From contig CM076196.1 of the NCBI GenBank assembly GCA_038277395.1, positions 25,985,260-26,049,259 of the forward strand: a DNA stretch of 64,000 bases, given 5' to 3'. The DNA comes from Dryocosmus kuriphilus. Lineage: Eukaryota; Arthropoda; Insecta; Hymenoptera; Cynipidae. The notes under the pieces are model-generated. The model was not told the DNA's origin. It worked only from the letters and a program-made list of their open reading frames with translations, and searched no databases. The position numbers were made by a program, and so were the translations under genes. Shown here piece by piece: positions 1-10,398 of this stretch (positions within the stretch are counted from its first letter, which is position 1; the number at the start of each line of letters is the position of its first letter).

Positions 1-24
1 TTGGTCGTTCAACTATCACCGTGA

Positions 25-118
25 TTATACCACCGAGTGCCGTGAAGATTGTACAACCGAGTGACGTGAACATTATATCGCCGAGTGACGTGAACATTCT
101 ACCGTACACTGTGAAAAT
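25..118 (+). repeat. Short tandem repeat in LTR-element interior
   Basis: Three to four imperfect copies of a roughly 28-base unit built on ACCGAGTGACGTGAA follow one another. They precede the protease-like ORF, so they probably belong to the internal region of the same LTR element, whose 5' part lies outside the window. Confidence 0.6.
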
Positions 119-186
119 TTTTTTTCGAGTCACCCCAGGTTTTGTGAACTTTAAAACGATTACAGTCACACCCTCTGAACAGTGTT

Positions 187-1023
187 GTGCCACCTTATCA
201 GTGCAGTACCTACCGCCACCTTTTCGTCTCTCTCCGCCGTTTATTCGAGGAATCAAACATGAACATGCCTAGTTTATCTTGGGTCTACGGACTACACAAA
301 GAGGAACTCGAAGATGAACTACCCCCATATGTTCCACCGACAGAAGAGCCCAGAATTTTTATACCAGTAAACATTGGCAAACTTCAATTGAAGGGACTAG
401 TAGACACGGGCTCGGTATGTTCTTACATTAACGAGAAGACCGCCAGGCATTGTCTTTCACAAGGCTGGCAACAACACAGCAACGACACCGTAGCCGTCAT
501 GGCCGACGGTACCGAAGCGCTTCTTGACGTTTGCCTCTCCGGGACTTTAGAATCGATGGGAAGGACTATAAACGCCGAAGTATCCATTCTCCCCAAACTC
601 AATCACAAAGTACTTCTAGGGCTCGACTTGCTCACTCCCTTAGGCCTAGAAGTCCGCATTAACGGAACCGAAGTCTTCCCACCAAACCACCACCGCCTCA
701 GGGAAGACTGCTGTTCCGAAGAACCCACTGAGACCATCGAACTAGCCAACGACACCGACGCCGACGAAACCACCACCACCGGTTTGTCCGAGCCCGCAAT
801 CCTTCCCAAGACCCAGTCATCGGAGCAACCACTAATACTGGCATCCGCTACCCCCGGAAACAAGGATCATCAGGTCGAACATCATCGTCAAGTTCCCAGG
901 ACAAGTGATCTTCCAGATACCCCTAGGGACACTACGCTGGAGACGGCGTCACAATGGACGCCGCTACAGGATGCGGTTTGCACCAAACGGTTCGCTTCGG
1001 TCCGCCACCATCTCAGTGAGTAG
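187..1023 (+). pseudogene. Retropepsin-like aspartic protease fragment of an LTR retrotransposon
   Basis: The 278-codon frame contains a retropepsin-type domain. It has an LKGLVDTGS active-site motif around residue 73, a flap-like region after it, and the C-terminal VLLGLDLL hydrophobic motif around residue 143. Such proteases mature the Gag-Pol polyprotein in cytoplasmic particles. Downstream of the domain the protein is acidic and Thr/Pro-rich with no recognisable reverse transcriptase, and it ends only about 220 bases before the LTR. In gypsy-like elements the protease is followed by RT, RNase H and integrase, so I infer that the pol region was deleted and this is a non-autonomous remnant. 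The natural start is unclear. The first ATG at 187 is taken for convenience, and one just before the acidic leader (about 259) is equally plausible. The family (gypsy or BEL) cannot be settled from the protease alone. Confidence 0.65.
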
Positions 1024-1203
1024 AGCAGAATCTAAATTATTATATACATTTCCGCTAAATATCCTCACTGTCATTATCCTGTGTTTCACTTTCTTAACGT
1101 AAACACAATCCAACTCATTGTATTCTTCCATATTATTGCGTTCGGGCTGTCACCCCGTTTATTGTTTAAATTTCGCATATCGGTAAATTTTGCTCTCCAA
1201 AAT

Positions 1204-1240
<37 letters not shown>
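1204..1240 (+). repeat. Uninterrupted run of 37 G just before the LTR
   Basis: A run of 37 G follows AAAAT and ends 2 bases before the TGTGAAG start of the LTR. Its place is that of a polypurine tract, the plus-strand primer site of an LTR element, expanded into a homopolymer. The exact length is not reliable in any assembly. Confidence 0.7.
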
Positions 1241-1241
<1 letters not shown>

Positions 1242-1242
1242 G

Positions 1243-1419
1243 TGTGAAGAGTGATTACACTCGCACACGTACGTTCTTGCGCACACGGAGTGTCACCGCG
1301 CACACCGAGTTCCGGCAAGCATAGAAGCGCGCCATAGAGGGGATATGCCCCCACCACGAACCGTCAACCAGCACCGTCCGTTAAAACTAGCTGCACGACG
1401 CAAAGTCGGCAGTTGAGTC
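1243..1419 (+). mobile_element. LTR of the left-edge retroelement, part 1 (5' end)
   Basis: This starts with TG (TGTGAAGAGTG) directly after the G tract, as expected for a 3' LTR. It is cut at 1419 by the foldback hAT element, and its continuation resumes at 4855. The two parts are joined by the duplicated 8-mer GTTGAGTC (1412-1419 and 4847-4854). The opening bases form a small inverted repeat (GAGTG..CACTC), like the GAGC..GCTC start of the solo LTR at 36350, suggesting related families. Confidence 0.6.
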
Positions 1420-2362
1420 CAGTGATCCCATATTTGAAACGAGATGCCCTCGCACACAAAGAAAGCTCTATGCCCGTGTGAAAAGAGTGGTGGTAACTTC
1501 TCCTCTTTTGAATATGAAAACACGAAGGCGCACGATTGCCAGTCGGGAACCTTCGGCGGTTTCTATTTATATCTCGCCGAGAAAGAAAATAAGAAATTTA
1601 AGAAATAAAAGATTAGGGGTTTTGCCTTTTGTGTGATTTTAATTTCTTGTATGAGTGGATTTTGAGGTTACCTTTAGCAGGTGTTTATAATAGTGATAAT
1701 TTACACTAATATATACATACATACATATGTATATGTATATACTCTGTAGAAAAGTTATTCACACTTCTTAAATTTTTTTAAAAACTATTGATATATAAAT
1801 ATTTCCAGATAAATTTATAACATAAATATTTATCTATCTAGACAATTTTTTAATAATACATGTTCTTATCGGTAAAATGCATGTCGTCTTATTTCCCTTG
1901 AAAGACAGCATATAATTGAAAGTACAGAAGTTTCATGATCCACAATGAAAAACTGAACCTACATAAAAAGTAATTATATATATTTTATTATTTTATATTA
2001 TATTTATATTTATTATTTTATGTATGTATATATATATATATATATATAATATTTGGTTACCTTTTTGTCAAGTGTCATAACTTATTACACTTTGTTTCTT
2101 CCTTCGTGTAACAACGGTAATTTAGATTTTCTTTTAATAATTCACTTTTACAGTACCTAATAATATAGTGACATGATATGAATTTAAAAAAGTTAAACAA
2201 TTTTCAAACAATAATATATATTTATAAAGAGTTTTCCTAATATTTGACTTAATTATTTACTTATTTTATTCAATTACTGACCAAGAAAGGTATAAAACTT
2301 TAATTCAAACGTCATTAAGTAACCTCGAACTTAAATGTAGGTAAAATAACATATTGGTTTGT

Positions 2363-2394
<32 letters not shown>

Positions 2395-2397
<3 letters not shown>

Positions 2398-3423
2398 GTG
2401 TGCCAAAAAAAATCGATAATTTTTTTTCTCACTCTCCCACCAAGATATCGTAGAATATGTCCAAAAAAAATTCTCTCACAAGCAGAGCCCATAATTTCAA
2501 TTTTAAGAGGTCCATCATCGAATTTAAAGTTTTCCCATTGAAATAACATAGAAAAGATGATTTTTTACATTAATTAATTCCACAAGCTATGGAAAAATTT
2601 TTTTTCGTAAAATAAATAAATAAACCTTATTCAGCATTAAATTTTTGACAAAAAGTTCCATTGAGTGTTTCTATCATCAATATTTGACTTTCTGTAGAAC
2701 CTTAAAATTTCAATTATTGAAAATTTTGTGTTTTTTTACATTTTTAAGCTAAACCTTCGGAGATAGGACAAAAAGTTAAATTGCAATTTTGTAGTCTATC
2801 TGACGCACTACAAAAATGTCTGCAAGAAATTTTTCATATTATTAATATTTAAGAAGTTACAGACACACAAATTCTTATTTTTTTAATTTTTAACGTACAA
2901 AGTATTTATATTCTCAGAGGGAAAACGCTAATTTCGGCCTAATTTTGGATCTATAACTTCTTATATATTAACAATACGGAAAATTTCTCGGAGACTTTTT
3001 TGTAGTGCGTCAGATGTACTACAAAATTGCGATTTAACTTTTTGTCCGGTCTCCTATAGTTTACCATAAAAATGTGAAAAACACAAAATTTTCAAAAGTT
3101 GTAACTTTAAGGCTCTACAGAAAGTCAAATATTGATAATAGAAATTTCACTCATTGGGATTTTTTGTCAAAAATTGAATGCTCAATAAGATTTATTTATT
3201 TACTTTATGAAAAAATTTTTTTTTCATAGCTTGCGGAATTAAATAGTGTAAAAGATGCTCTTTTCTATGTTATTTTAATGGGAAAACTTTAAATTCGATG
3301 ATGGACCTCTTAAAATTGAAATTACTGTCTCCGGCTGTGCGAGAATTTTTGTTTGGACGCATTCTACGATATTTTGGGGGGAAAGTGAGAAAAAAAAATT
3401 ATCGATTTTTTTTGGCACACCCT
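2395..3423. mobile_element. Nested 1-kb inverted-repeat MITE
   Basis: The element begins AGGGTGTGCCAAAAAAAATC and ends with the inverse. The two halves are near-complementary along about 500 bases each, meeting near 2905, so the whole element is one hairpin. It sits in a (TA)n tract of the hAT arm. The flanks TATAA and TAATA allow either a TA duplication (mariner-like) or TAA (PIF/Harbinger-like), so the superfamily is undecided. It has no coding capacity. Confidence 0.75.
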
Positions 3424-3439
3424 AATATATATATTATTA

Positions 3440-3750
3440 ATAAAATTTATATTTATTAATATAACCATATTAATATAACCATAAACAGTGGTTTTGTACA
3501 ATAAACAGATTTAAATTTTCGCGCGTCAACTGCGATTACGATCGTCGAAGGTTCCCGACTGGCAATCGTGCGCCTTCGTGTTTTCATATTCAGAAGAGGA
3601 GAATATGAAAACACGAAGGCGCACGATTGCCAGTCGGGAATTTTCGACGATCGTAATCGCAGTTAAAGCGGGAAAATTTAAATCTGTTTATTGTACAAAA
3701 CCACTGTTTATGGTTGTATTAATAAATATAAATTTAATTAATAATATATA
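3440..3750. repeat. Central palindrome carrying a copied piece of the hAT arm
   Basis: Arms 3440-3591 and 3601-3750 are inverted copies around a 9-base spacer (3592-3600). The inner 50 bases of each arm, reading CCTTCGTGTTTTCATATTC and outward, match the segment near 1510-1560 and its partner near 4700-4760. The same piece is therefore present four times in the element, twice per orientation. Confidence 0.75.
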
Positions 3751-3763
3751 TATTATTAATTAA

Positions 3764-3818
<55 letters not shown>

Positions 3819-4125
3819 ACAAACCAATATGTTATTTTACCTACATTTAAGTTCGAGATTACTTAATGACGTTTGAATTGAAGTTCTATACCTTTCTTGG
3901 TCAGTAATTGAATAAAATAAGTAAATAATTAAGTCAACTATTAGGAAAACTCTTTATAAGTATATATTATTGTTTGAAAATTGTTTAACTCTTTTAAATT
4001 CATATCATGTCACTATATTATTAGGTACTGTAAAAGTGAATTATTAAAAGAAAATCTAAATTACCGTTGTTACACGAAGGAAGAAACAAAGTGTAATAAG
4101 TTATGACATTTGACAAAAAGGTAAC

Positions 4126-4186
<61 letters not shown>

Positions 4187-4481
4187 CATACATACATACA
4201 TACATGAAATAATAAATATAAATATAATATAAAATAATAAAATATATATAATTACTTTTTATGTAGGTTCAGTTTTTCATTGTGGATCATGGAACTTCTC
4301 TACTTTCAATTATATGCTCTCTTTCAAGGGAAATAAGACGACATGCATTTTACCGATAAGAACATGTATTATTAAAAAATTGTCTAGATAGATAAATATT
4401 TATGTTATAAATCTATCTGGAAATATTTATATATCAATAGTTTTTAAAAAAATTGAAGAAGTGTGAATAACTTTCGACAGA

Positions 4482-4540
<59 letters not shown>

Positions 4541-4861
4541 CATATGTATGTATATATTAGTGTAAATTATCACTATTGTAAACACCTGAAAAACGTAACC
4601 TCAAAATCCACTCATACAAGAAATTAAAATCGCGTGAAAGACGAAACCTCTAATCTCATATTTCTTCAATTTCTTATTTTCTTTCTCGGCGAGATATAAA
4701 TAGAAACCGCCGAAAGTTCCCGACTGACAATCGTGCGCCTTCGTGTTGTCATATTCAGAAGAGGAGAAATTACCACCACTCTTTTCACACGGGCATAGAG
4801 CTTTCTTTGTGTGCGAGGGCAACTCGTTTCAAATATGGGATCACTGGTTGAGTCGGGTTCG

Positions 4862-5106
4862 ACTCACCGAGCGGATCGGTGAGCTTTCACCCGGTGATAC
4901 TCAAGTCTTCTCCCTACCGATAGGCACTCCTATGCTAGGCAGAAGACCGAGGGAATCACAAGGGGTGCTCCTACGCTTGCCATTCCCAGGACGTCCGGAC
5001 ACAGACCAACAAGGGCGTACGGTTCTCGTGATCGATGGGCGCTCCCATGGTCACGCGAACCTAGCGCGAACGTTAACCGATAGGTGCTCCCATGGTTCTC
5101 TTTCGC
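4862..5106 (+). repeat. Array of hairpins with a shared core in the LTR
   Basis: Four hairpins share the core CGATRGGNRCTCCYATG but have different outer stems. These are 4905-4947 (GTCTTCT/AGAAGAC), 4951-4987 (GGGAAT/ATTCCC), 5023-5059 (CGTGA/TCACG plus TTC/GAA) and 5066-5106 (GCGAA/TTCGC plus AACC/GGTT). Two simpler hairpins (GAGTCG/CGACTC and CTCACCGA/TCGGTGAG) precede them at about 4850-4883. The second hairpin lacks part of the core. The array lies upstream of the TATA box. Confidence 0.7.
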
Positions 5107-5152
5107 CATCCGAGACCGACATCGCTGACTGAACTCCCCACCGTACCGAATC

Positions 5153-5162
5153 TAATATAAAG
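5153..5162 (+). promoter_or_regulatory. TATA box of the LTR promoter (TAATATAAAG)
   Basis: TAATATAAAG is the only clear TATA-like site in this GC-rich LTR and lies between the hairpin array and the CA-rich leader, the usual place for an LTR promoter. The start site would be expected about 25-30 bases downstream. Confidence 0.45.
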
Positions 5163-5612
5163 GGGAGGGAACGCTTAATTTCGATCCGCCGCGTGTCTCG
5201 AAAGCCCGTCGCCGAACGCCATTTATATAAATATGAAATGTACACGCACCGTACTTGTAATTTCAGGGTCCGGAATAAGAGAGAGAGAGAGAGAGACGAC
5301 CATCCTCCGTCTCCGTTCAACGCAACATTACAACTACAGCGATTAAAATCACACACACCCCATACATCTTACACGCACACCACGCTAATATTATCACCGT
5401 ATCCACAATACAGTCACACTTAAAATTGTAACCGAGACCACACACAACATTCCACAAGCACTACGAAACACCATCGCCACACTCACACTACACTCACACG
5501 TTTAGCACTGTAAATGATAGGAAAATAAATTAAGTATTATCTGTGTTACCTTAATAAATATAGATAAACTATATTGGATGAACTGTATTAATTTATATTC
5601 AGAGAAACGTAC

Positions 5613-5891
5613 TTTTTGAGAGTGTTATTCTGCTCGTGTAATTCCATGTTCATTCTACTAACATCAATAAGTTTCGATTCACGAGCTTCCAATATTTCCG
5701 TCATTTCCTGAATACGCTTCAACAGTTTTTCTACTTCCAAACTTGCATCGTCCGATCCTATACTAATTTCACTGAGCTCTCGAGAATGGCCTCTGGTTTT
5801 TAAAGTCTTAGTGAGAAGATCACTACTTTTGCTTACATGAAGTTTCGCTGGACTCTGTCGGGATTGAGTTGAACTCGAATCACCATTAGGA
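5613..5891 (-). CDS. TMF1: TMF1-like (TATA element modulatory factor) exon 3, internal
   Basis: This exon encodes about 93 residues, roughly 566-658 of the protein. It opens with a Ser-rich linker (S-P-N-G-D-S-S-S) and passes into a heptad-like segment with EVEKLLKRIQEM and LEARESKLIDVSRMNMEL, matching the start of the long TMF1 coiled coil. The acceptor is TTTTTCAG before base 5891 and the donor is GTACGT after base 5613. Phase agrees with exon 2, since AG joins T to make Ser. TMF1 is a Golgi golgin that binds Rab6 through its C-terminal coiled coil. That part must lie beyond the left edge, because no further exon is visible in 1-5600. Confidence 0.8.
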
Positions 5892-6300
5892 CTGAAAAAT
5901 GTAGATATTGCGTAAATAAATTCATCAATATTTATTTTCAAAACATAAAACATAATATTAGGGTGGGTCGAAAAAGAACAAAATTTTGAAACTGTGTGGA
6001 AAAGTACTGTATTAAGACCCTAGGACTCGGAAATGCTCAAGCCTAAAAAAAATAGTAGTAACCATATTTACAGAAGAAAAGTAACCAAAGAGTAACTCAA
6101 ATTTATAAGAAAGTAAACAAACCACAGATAACTTTTTTAAATAGTGCAATTTCACAAGGTTTATAGAGGACTAAATAGAATTTTTAATTACCTAGACGAA
6201 CTTTTAATTATAGGTATTATTCTAATAATTTAAAATATTGGTGTTATTTTATCGACTAGGATAATTAAATAATTTCTGATGCTAAATTTTTTTTCTATCC

Positions 6301-6500
6301 ATTTTATTGGTCCAAATAATTTTTTGGAGAAACAAGAAAAAATCTACCTCGGCCCGGATTTGAACCGGGAACGATCTACTGAGGACTCGGTGGCGTAATT
6401 GGAAAACGCTCCACTCGTGAATAGTGGCGTTTCCGGTTCAAATCCGGGCCGAGGTAGATTTTTTCTCGTTTCTCCAAAAAATTATTTGGACCAGTAAAAT
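6301..6500. repeat. Palindrome with a tRNA-like core
   Basis: Arms 6301-6372 and 6430-6500 are inverted copies (for example TTATTGGTCCAAATAATTTT and its inverse). The loop and right arm contain the tRNA-like unit listed separately, and the left arm repeats its B-box end in reverse. Confidence 0.7.
6384..6456 (+). pseudogene. tRNA-like sequence (pol III A and B boxes)
   Basis: The 73-base unit folds like a tRNA. It has an acceptor GACTCGG/CCGAGGT with one mismatch, a D arm GCG-CGC around TAATTGG, a 5-bp anticodon stem CCACT/AGTGG and a T arm TCCGG-TTCAAAT-CCGGG. The anticodon loop is CGTGAAT, with G instead of the near-invariant U33, so it is probably not a working tRNA. It is better seen as a tRNA-derived (SINE-like) core captured in a palindrome. 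Confidence 0.5.
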
Positions 6501-6519
6501 CGAAAAAAAAAAATTAACA

Positions 6520-8995
6520 TCAGAAATTAATTATTCTTCTAATAGTTGCATTTCCAACTTTTCAACGAAAAATGTGATACTTAAAATTTAAACGAAAATA
6601 TTTAAATTCACAAATGAAAATGTTATAATTTATTTGAACCGAAAAACACGATTTTGAACCAAATATAGCTGCATATTTAAAAAAAATTTCAATAAAACAT
6701 TTCCTTCCAAAAAAAGATTATTTTTCAAGCAAAAAAATTAATTTCAACCAAAAACTATTATTCTTCAACTAAAGACGAATTTTTAAGAAAATCGCTAAAT
6801 TTCCAAAAACAAAAAATAGTTCAATAGTCGAATCATCAGTTCAAAGATTTGGGTGAAAATTCATCACTTTTGGTTAAAAATTCAATTGTTACATTTTTTG
6901 TAGAAAATTTTTATTTTAAAATTTTATTTTTTTTTTCCAATTAAAAATTCAACTATTCCGTTAAAAAATAATCTTTTGCTGTTCAAAAATATCAATTTTT
7001 GATTAAAGATTCATTTATTTGTTTAAAAATATTAATTTTGAATGGAAAATTCAAATATTTTGGTTGAAAGGTAATTTCTTTCTTTTTTTTTTTTTAATTC
7101 AACTATTTTTGTTTCAAATTTAATCTCTTTTGTTCAAAATTTAGCTATTCGGTCGAATATTTTTTTTTTTAATTTCAGCTATTTTGTTAAATTGGTCCTT
7201 TTGTTTTTTTGAAAATATATCTATTTTTAATTCAAGATTCATTTGTTAATTTCTTTTTAATTCATCCTTCTTGGGTGAAAATTCAACTTTTTTATTGAAA
7301 ATTTCTTTTTTGGTTCATAATTTAGCTTTTTTAGTTGAAAATTTTTTTTTTTTTTGTTCAAGTCAAGAATAACGGTTTTGTTTGAGAATTCCTCTTTTTA
7401 AATTGAAAAATCCACTATTTTGTTCAAAATTTGTTTTTTATTAGTTTAAAATTAAACAATTCCGTTGAAAATTTTTTTGTTTTGAAAATATAACAACTTT
7501 TTAATTAAATTTAACTATTTTGTTGATAATTTAAACATTTTTTTTATTAAAAATTCAAATATTTTTCTGAAATTTCGACAGTTATATTTTTTTTTGGAAA
7601 AACTGTAAATTCCACATCTTTTTGAAATTTCTTTTTCTTTGTTTGATAATAACTGAAATATTTTTGGTTAATAAATTCATCCTTTTTTTATGAAAAATTC
7701 AAATATTTTGGTTGAAACTTAATTTTTTTTGTTGAAAATTTTACCATTTTTGGTAATTCGATTATTATTGGTTGAAGATTAACTTTTTTTGTTGAATAAA
7801 CTATTTCCTTAGAAATTTCTCTTTTTTTAGTTAAAAATTAAACTATTCCGTTTAAAATTAATCTTTTGCTGTTCAAAATATATCAATTTTTGATTAAAGA
7901 TTCATTTATTTGTTTAAAAAATATTATTTTTTGATGAAAAATTCAAATCTTTTGGTTGAAAGTTAATTTTTTTTTTTGAAAATTCAACTATTTTTGTTTC
8001 AAATTTAATCCTTTTTGCTTAAAATTTAGCTGTTGTCGAATTTTTTTTTCAAAAATCACCTATTTTGTTTCAAATTGGTCCTTTTGAAAAATACATATTT
8101 CGACAGTTATATTTTTTCTAGAAAAGTTGTAAATTCAACTATCTTTTTAAAAACTCTTTTTCTTTGTTTGATAATAATTGAAATATTTTTGGTTAATAAA
8201 TTCATCTTTTTTTTAATAAGAAACTCAAATATTTTGGTTGAAAGTTAATTTTTTCTTGTTGAAAATTTAACCATTTTTGGTAATTCAATTATTTTTGGTT
8301 GAAAAATAAACATTCTTAGTTGAAAATTCAACTATTTCCTTCAAAATTTCTCTTTTTTTAGTCAAAAATGAAACTATTTCGTTGAAAATTTATTTGTTTA
8401 TATATGACTATCTTTTAATTAAAGTTAACTTTTTCTATTAAAAATTCAAATATTTCGGTTGAAACTTCAACTGTTACATTTTTTTTTTGGAAAAGTTGGA
8501 AATTCACCTTTTTTTTAAATCCCTTTTTTACTGATAATAATTGAAATATTTTTGGCTGATAATTTTTTTTTTTTTCATAAAAAATTCAAAGATTTCAGTT
8601 GAAAAATAATTTATTTGCTGATGAAAATTCCGTTTTTTGAGTTGATAATTTAATTATTTTTGTTTGAAAAATAATTTTTTTTGGTTCAAGTCAAGTATAA
8701 GGTTTTTGCTTCAGAATTTATCTTTTTTAATTGAAAATTCAACTATTTTGTTAAAAATTGGTCTTTTTTAGTCAAAAATTAAAGTATTTCGTTGAAAATT
8801 TAACTTTAAAAAAAAAATTGAAATATTTTGGTGGAAATTTAAACTGTTACATTTTCTGCGGAAAAGCTGGAAATTCAAGTATTTGTTTGAAAATTCTTTT
8901 GTTTCTGACTGATAATAATAATTGAACTATTTTTGGTTGATAATTCATCTATATTTGATGAAAAACTCAAATATTTTATTGAAGATTAAATAATT
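6520..8995. repeat. Degenerate ~21-bp AT minisatellite (T-rich orientation)
   Basis: Endless variants of TTGAAAATTCAACTATTTTG alternate with TTGGTTGAAAATTAATTTTT in units of roughly 20-32 bases. The inner 8000-8990 is closely similar to 25140-26040, so the array exists as longer homologous blocks elsewhere. No coding sequence is seen. Confidence 0.8.
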
Positions 8996-9069
8996 ACACT
9001 ACTTTTCCACATAGTTCCAATTTTGATTTCCAAAATTTTATTTTTTCGACCCACCATAGTAAAAATATA

Positions 9070-10341
9070 GGGTGGCACAAAAGTATGAAAACCCCTGAAT
9101 AACTCATCAGGAGTAAATTTTTTTTGAAAAATATTAAATAAAAAAGTTCTAGGATTTTTCCCTGGCTATTCAATAGCGACCTCGTTTTGACCTTAACCAT
9201 GACCTTGAAGGTCATATTAAGGTCAAATTCAATTTTTTAAAAATGGAAAGCCCCATTTTTTATTGAGAATTTGAAAAGAGCAGGAAATTCTACGTTCAAG
9301 TATGACCTTGACCATGTCCTTGACCATGAGCTTCAAGGTCATTCCAAGGTCAAACTTGTTATTTCAAATGTGAACCCCTATTTTTCATTGCGGATGTGGA
9401 AAGAGCAGGAAATTTTATCTTCAAGTTTAACCTTGACCATGACCTTCAAGGTCATTCCAAGGTCAAACTTGTTTTTTCAAATGGGAACCCCCATTTTTTA
9501 TTGCGGATTTGGAAGTAGCAGGGAATTTTACCTTCAATTGTGACCTTATCCATAAGCATGCTCTTGGCCTTGAATCAGGCTTTCAAGGACATTTTAAAAA
9601 GATTTTTTCAAGAATTTTGAAAAATTACAGTGCGATAGAAAATTTTTATTTCCGTCTAGGAATCTGCCAGGATTTTGGCGGAGAACATTTTGAACACAGG
9701 TTGTAAGCCTTGCCTTAACTGGCCGGGATCGTTAGCCTTGCCTTAACTGACTGGGATCGCTAGGAGGTACCCTATAATGGCTGGAATTTTTCAAAATTCT
9801 TGAAAAAATCTTTTTAAAATGACCTTGAAAGCCTAGTTCAAGGCCAAGCGCATGATTATGGATAAAGTCACACTTGAAGGTAAAATTTCCTGCTATTTCC
9901 AAATTCACAATAAAAAATGGGGGTTCCCATTTGAAGAAACAAGTGTGACCTTGGAATGACCTTGATTGTCATGGTGAAGGTTAAACTTGACAATAAAATT
10001 TCCTGCTCTTTCCACATCCACATGAAAAATAGGGGTTCCCATTTGAAAAAAGAAGCTTGACCTTGGAATGACCTTGCCGGCCATGGTCGAAGACATGTTC
10101 AAGGTCATGCCTGAACTTAAAATTTTCTGCTCTTTCCAAATCCGCATTAAAAAATAGGGCTTCCAGTTTTAAAAAATTGAATTGGACCTTGTTATGACCT
10201 TCAAGGTCATGGTCAAGGTCAAACCGAGGTCGCCGATGAATAGCCAGGGAAAAATCCTTAAACTTTGGTATTTAATATTTAAAAAAAAAAATTCAGTCCT
10301 GATGAGTTATTCAGGGGTTTCCATACTTTTGTGCTACCCCG
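9070..10341. mobile_element. Foldback Tc1-type element with TGACCTTGA/TCAAGGTCA arrays, copy 1
   Basis: Its termini GGGTGGCACAAAAGTATG and the inverted CATACTTTTGTGCTACCC are flanked by TA (9068-9069 and 10342-10343). The interior is an inverted repeat of units of about 100-120 bases, each with one or more TGACCTTGA/TCAAGGTCA boxes. At the centre (9700-9775) lie short repeats of GCCTTGCCTTAACTG. There is no transposase frame. It lies in the TMF1 intron between exons 2 and 3, about 60 bases from the exon 2 donor. The second copy is at 19229-21019. Confidence 0.75.
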
Positions 10342-10398
10342 TATAAATTAGGGTATAAATGTGGTAGCATTCACTACTTAGATAAAGCATACCTGTAC

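Larger units (their letters stand above)
1420..4846. mobile_element. Foldback hAT-type element, 3.4 kb, with 8-bp target duplication
   Basis: The ends are CAGTGATCCCATATTTGAAA and its inverse, a typical hAT terminus. Perfect 8-bp direct repeats GTTGAGTC flank it, which is the hAT signature. The two arms (1420 to about 2390 and about 3770 to 4846) are inverted copies of each other, differing mainly in (TA)n tract lengths and scattered bases. No transposase frame is present, so it is non-autonomous. The centre holds a nested 1029-bp inverted-repeat element (2395-3423) and a smaller palindrome (3440-3750). It sits inside an LTR, so it is younger than that retroelement. Confidence 0.8.
4855..5560 (+). 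mobile_element. LTR of the left-edge retroelement, part 2 (U3 hairpins, promoter, R/U5)
   Basis: This is the continuation of the LTR begun at 1243. It holds, in order, a GC-rich stretch with four to six hairpins (4862-5106), a TATA box (5153-5162), a leader with a (GA)n run near 5278-5293 and CA-rich repeats, and an AATAAA near 5550. The order U3 with promoter, then leader, then polyadenylation signal is that of an LTR. The right boundary is not sharp because no target duplication can be checked. It ends only about 50 bases from TMF1 exon 5613-5891. Confidence 0.55.
5961..9055. mobile_element. TIR element filled with AT minisatellite
   Basis: The ends are GGGTGGGTCGAAAAA and an inverted TTTTTTCGACCCACC, flanked by TA-containing sequence, which suggests a TA-duplicating (Tc1/mariner-like) non-autonomous element. 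Near both ends CAAAATTTTG and TTTCCACA also recur in inverted order. The interior has no gene. It holds a tRNA-like palindrome (6301-6500) and then about 2.4 kb of degenerate minisatellite. It occupies most of the TMF1 intron between exons 2 and 3. Confidence 0.6.

Noticed and set aside
1086..1357. Proline-rich frames opposite the G tract
   Set aside because: They are just the translation of the 37-base homopolymer and have no other support.
5193..5423. Frame across the LTR leader with RERERD
   Set aside because: It is a product of the (GA)n run with no resemblance to a protein family.
9271..9706. Frames with repeated ERAGNFTF-like phrases in the TCAAGGTCA elements
   Set aside because: They arise from translating tandem non-coding repeats, occur in several frames and strands, and have no start, stop or splice context.
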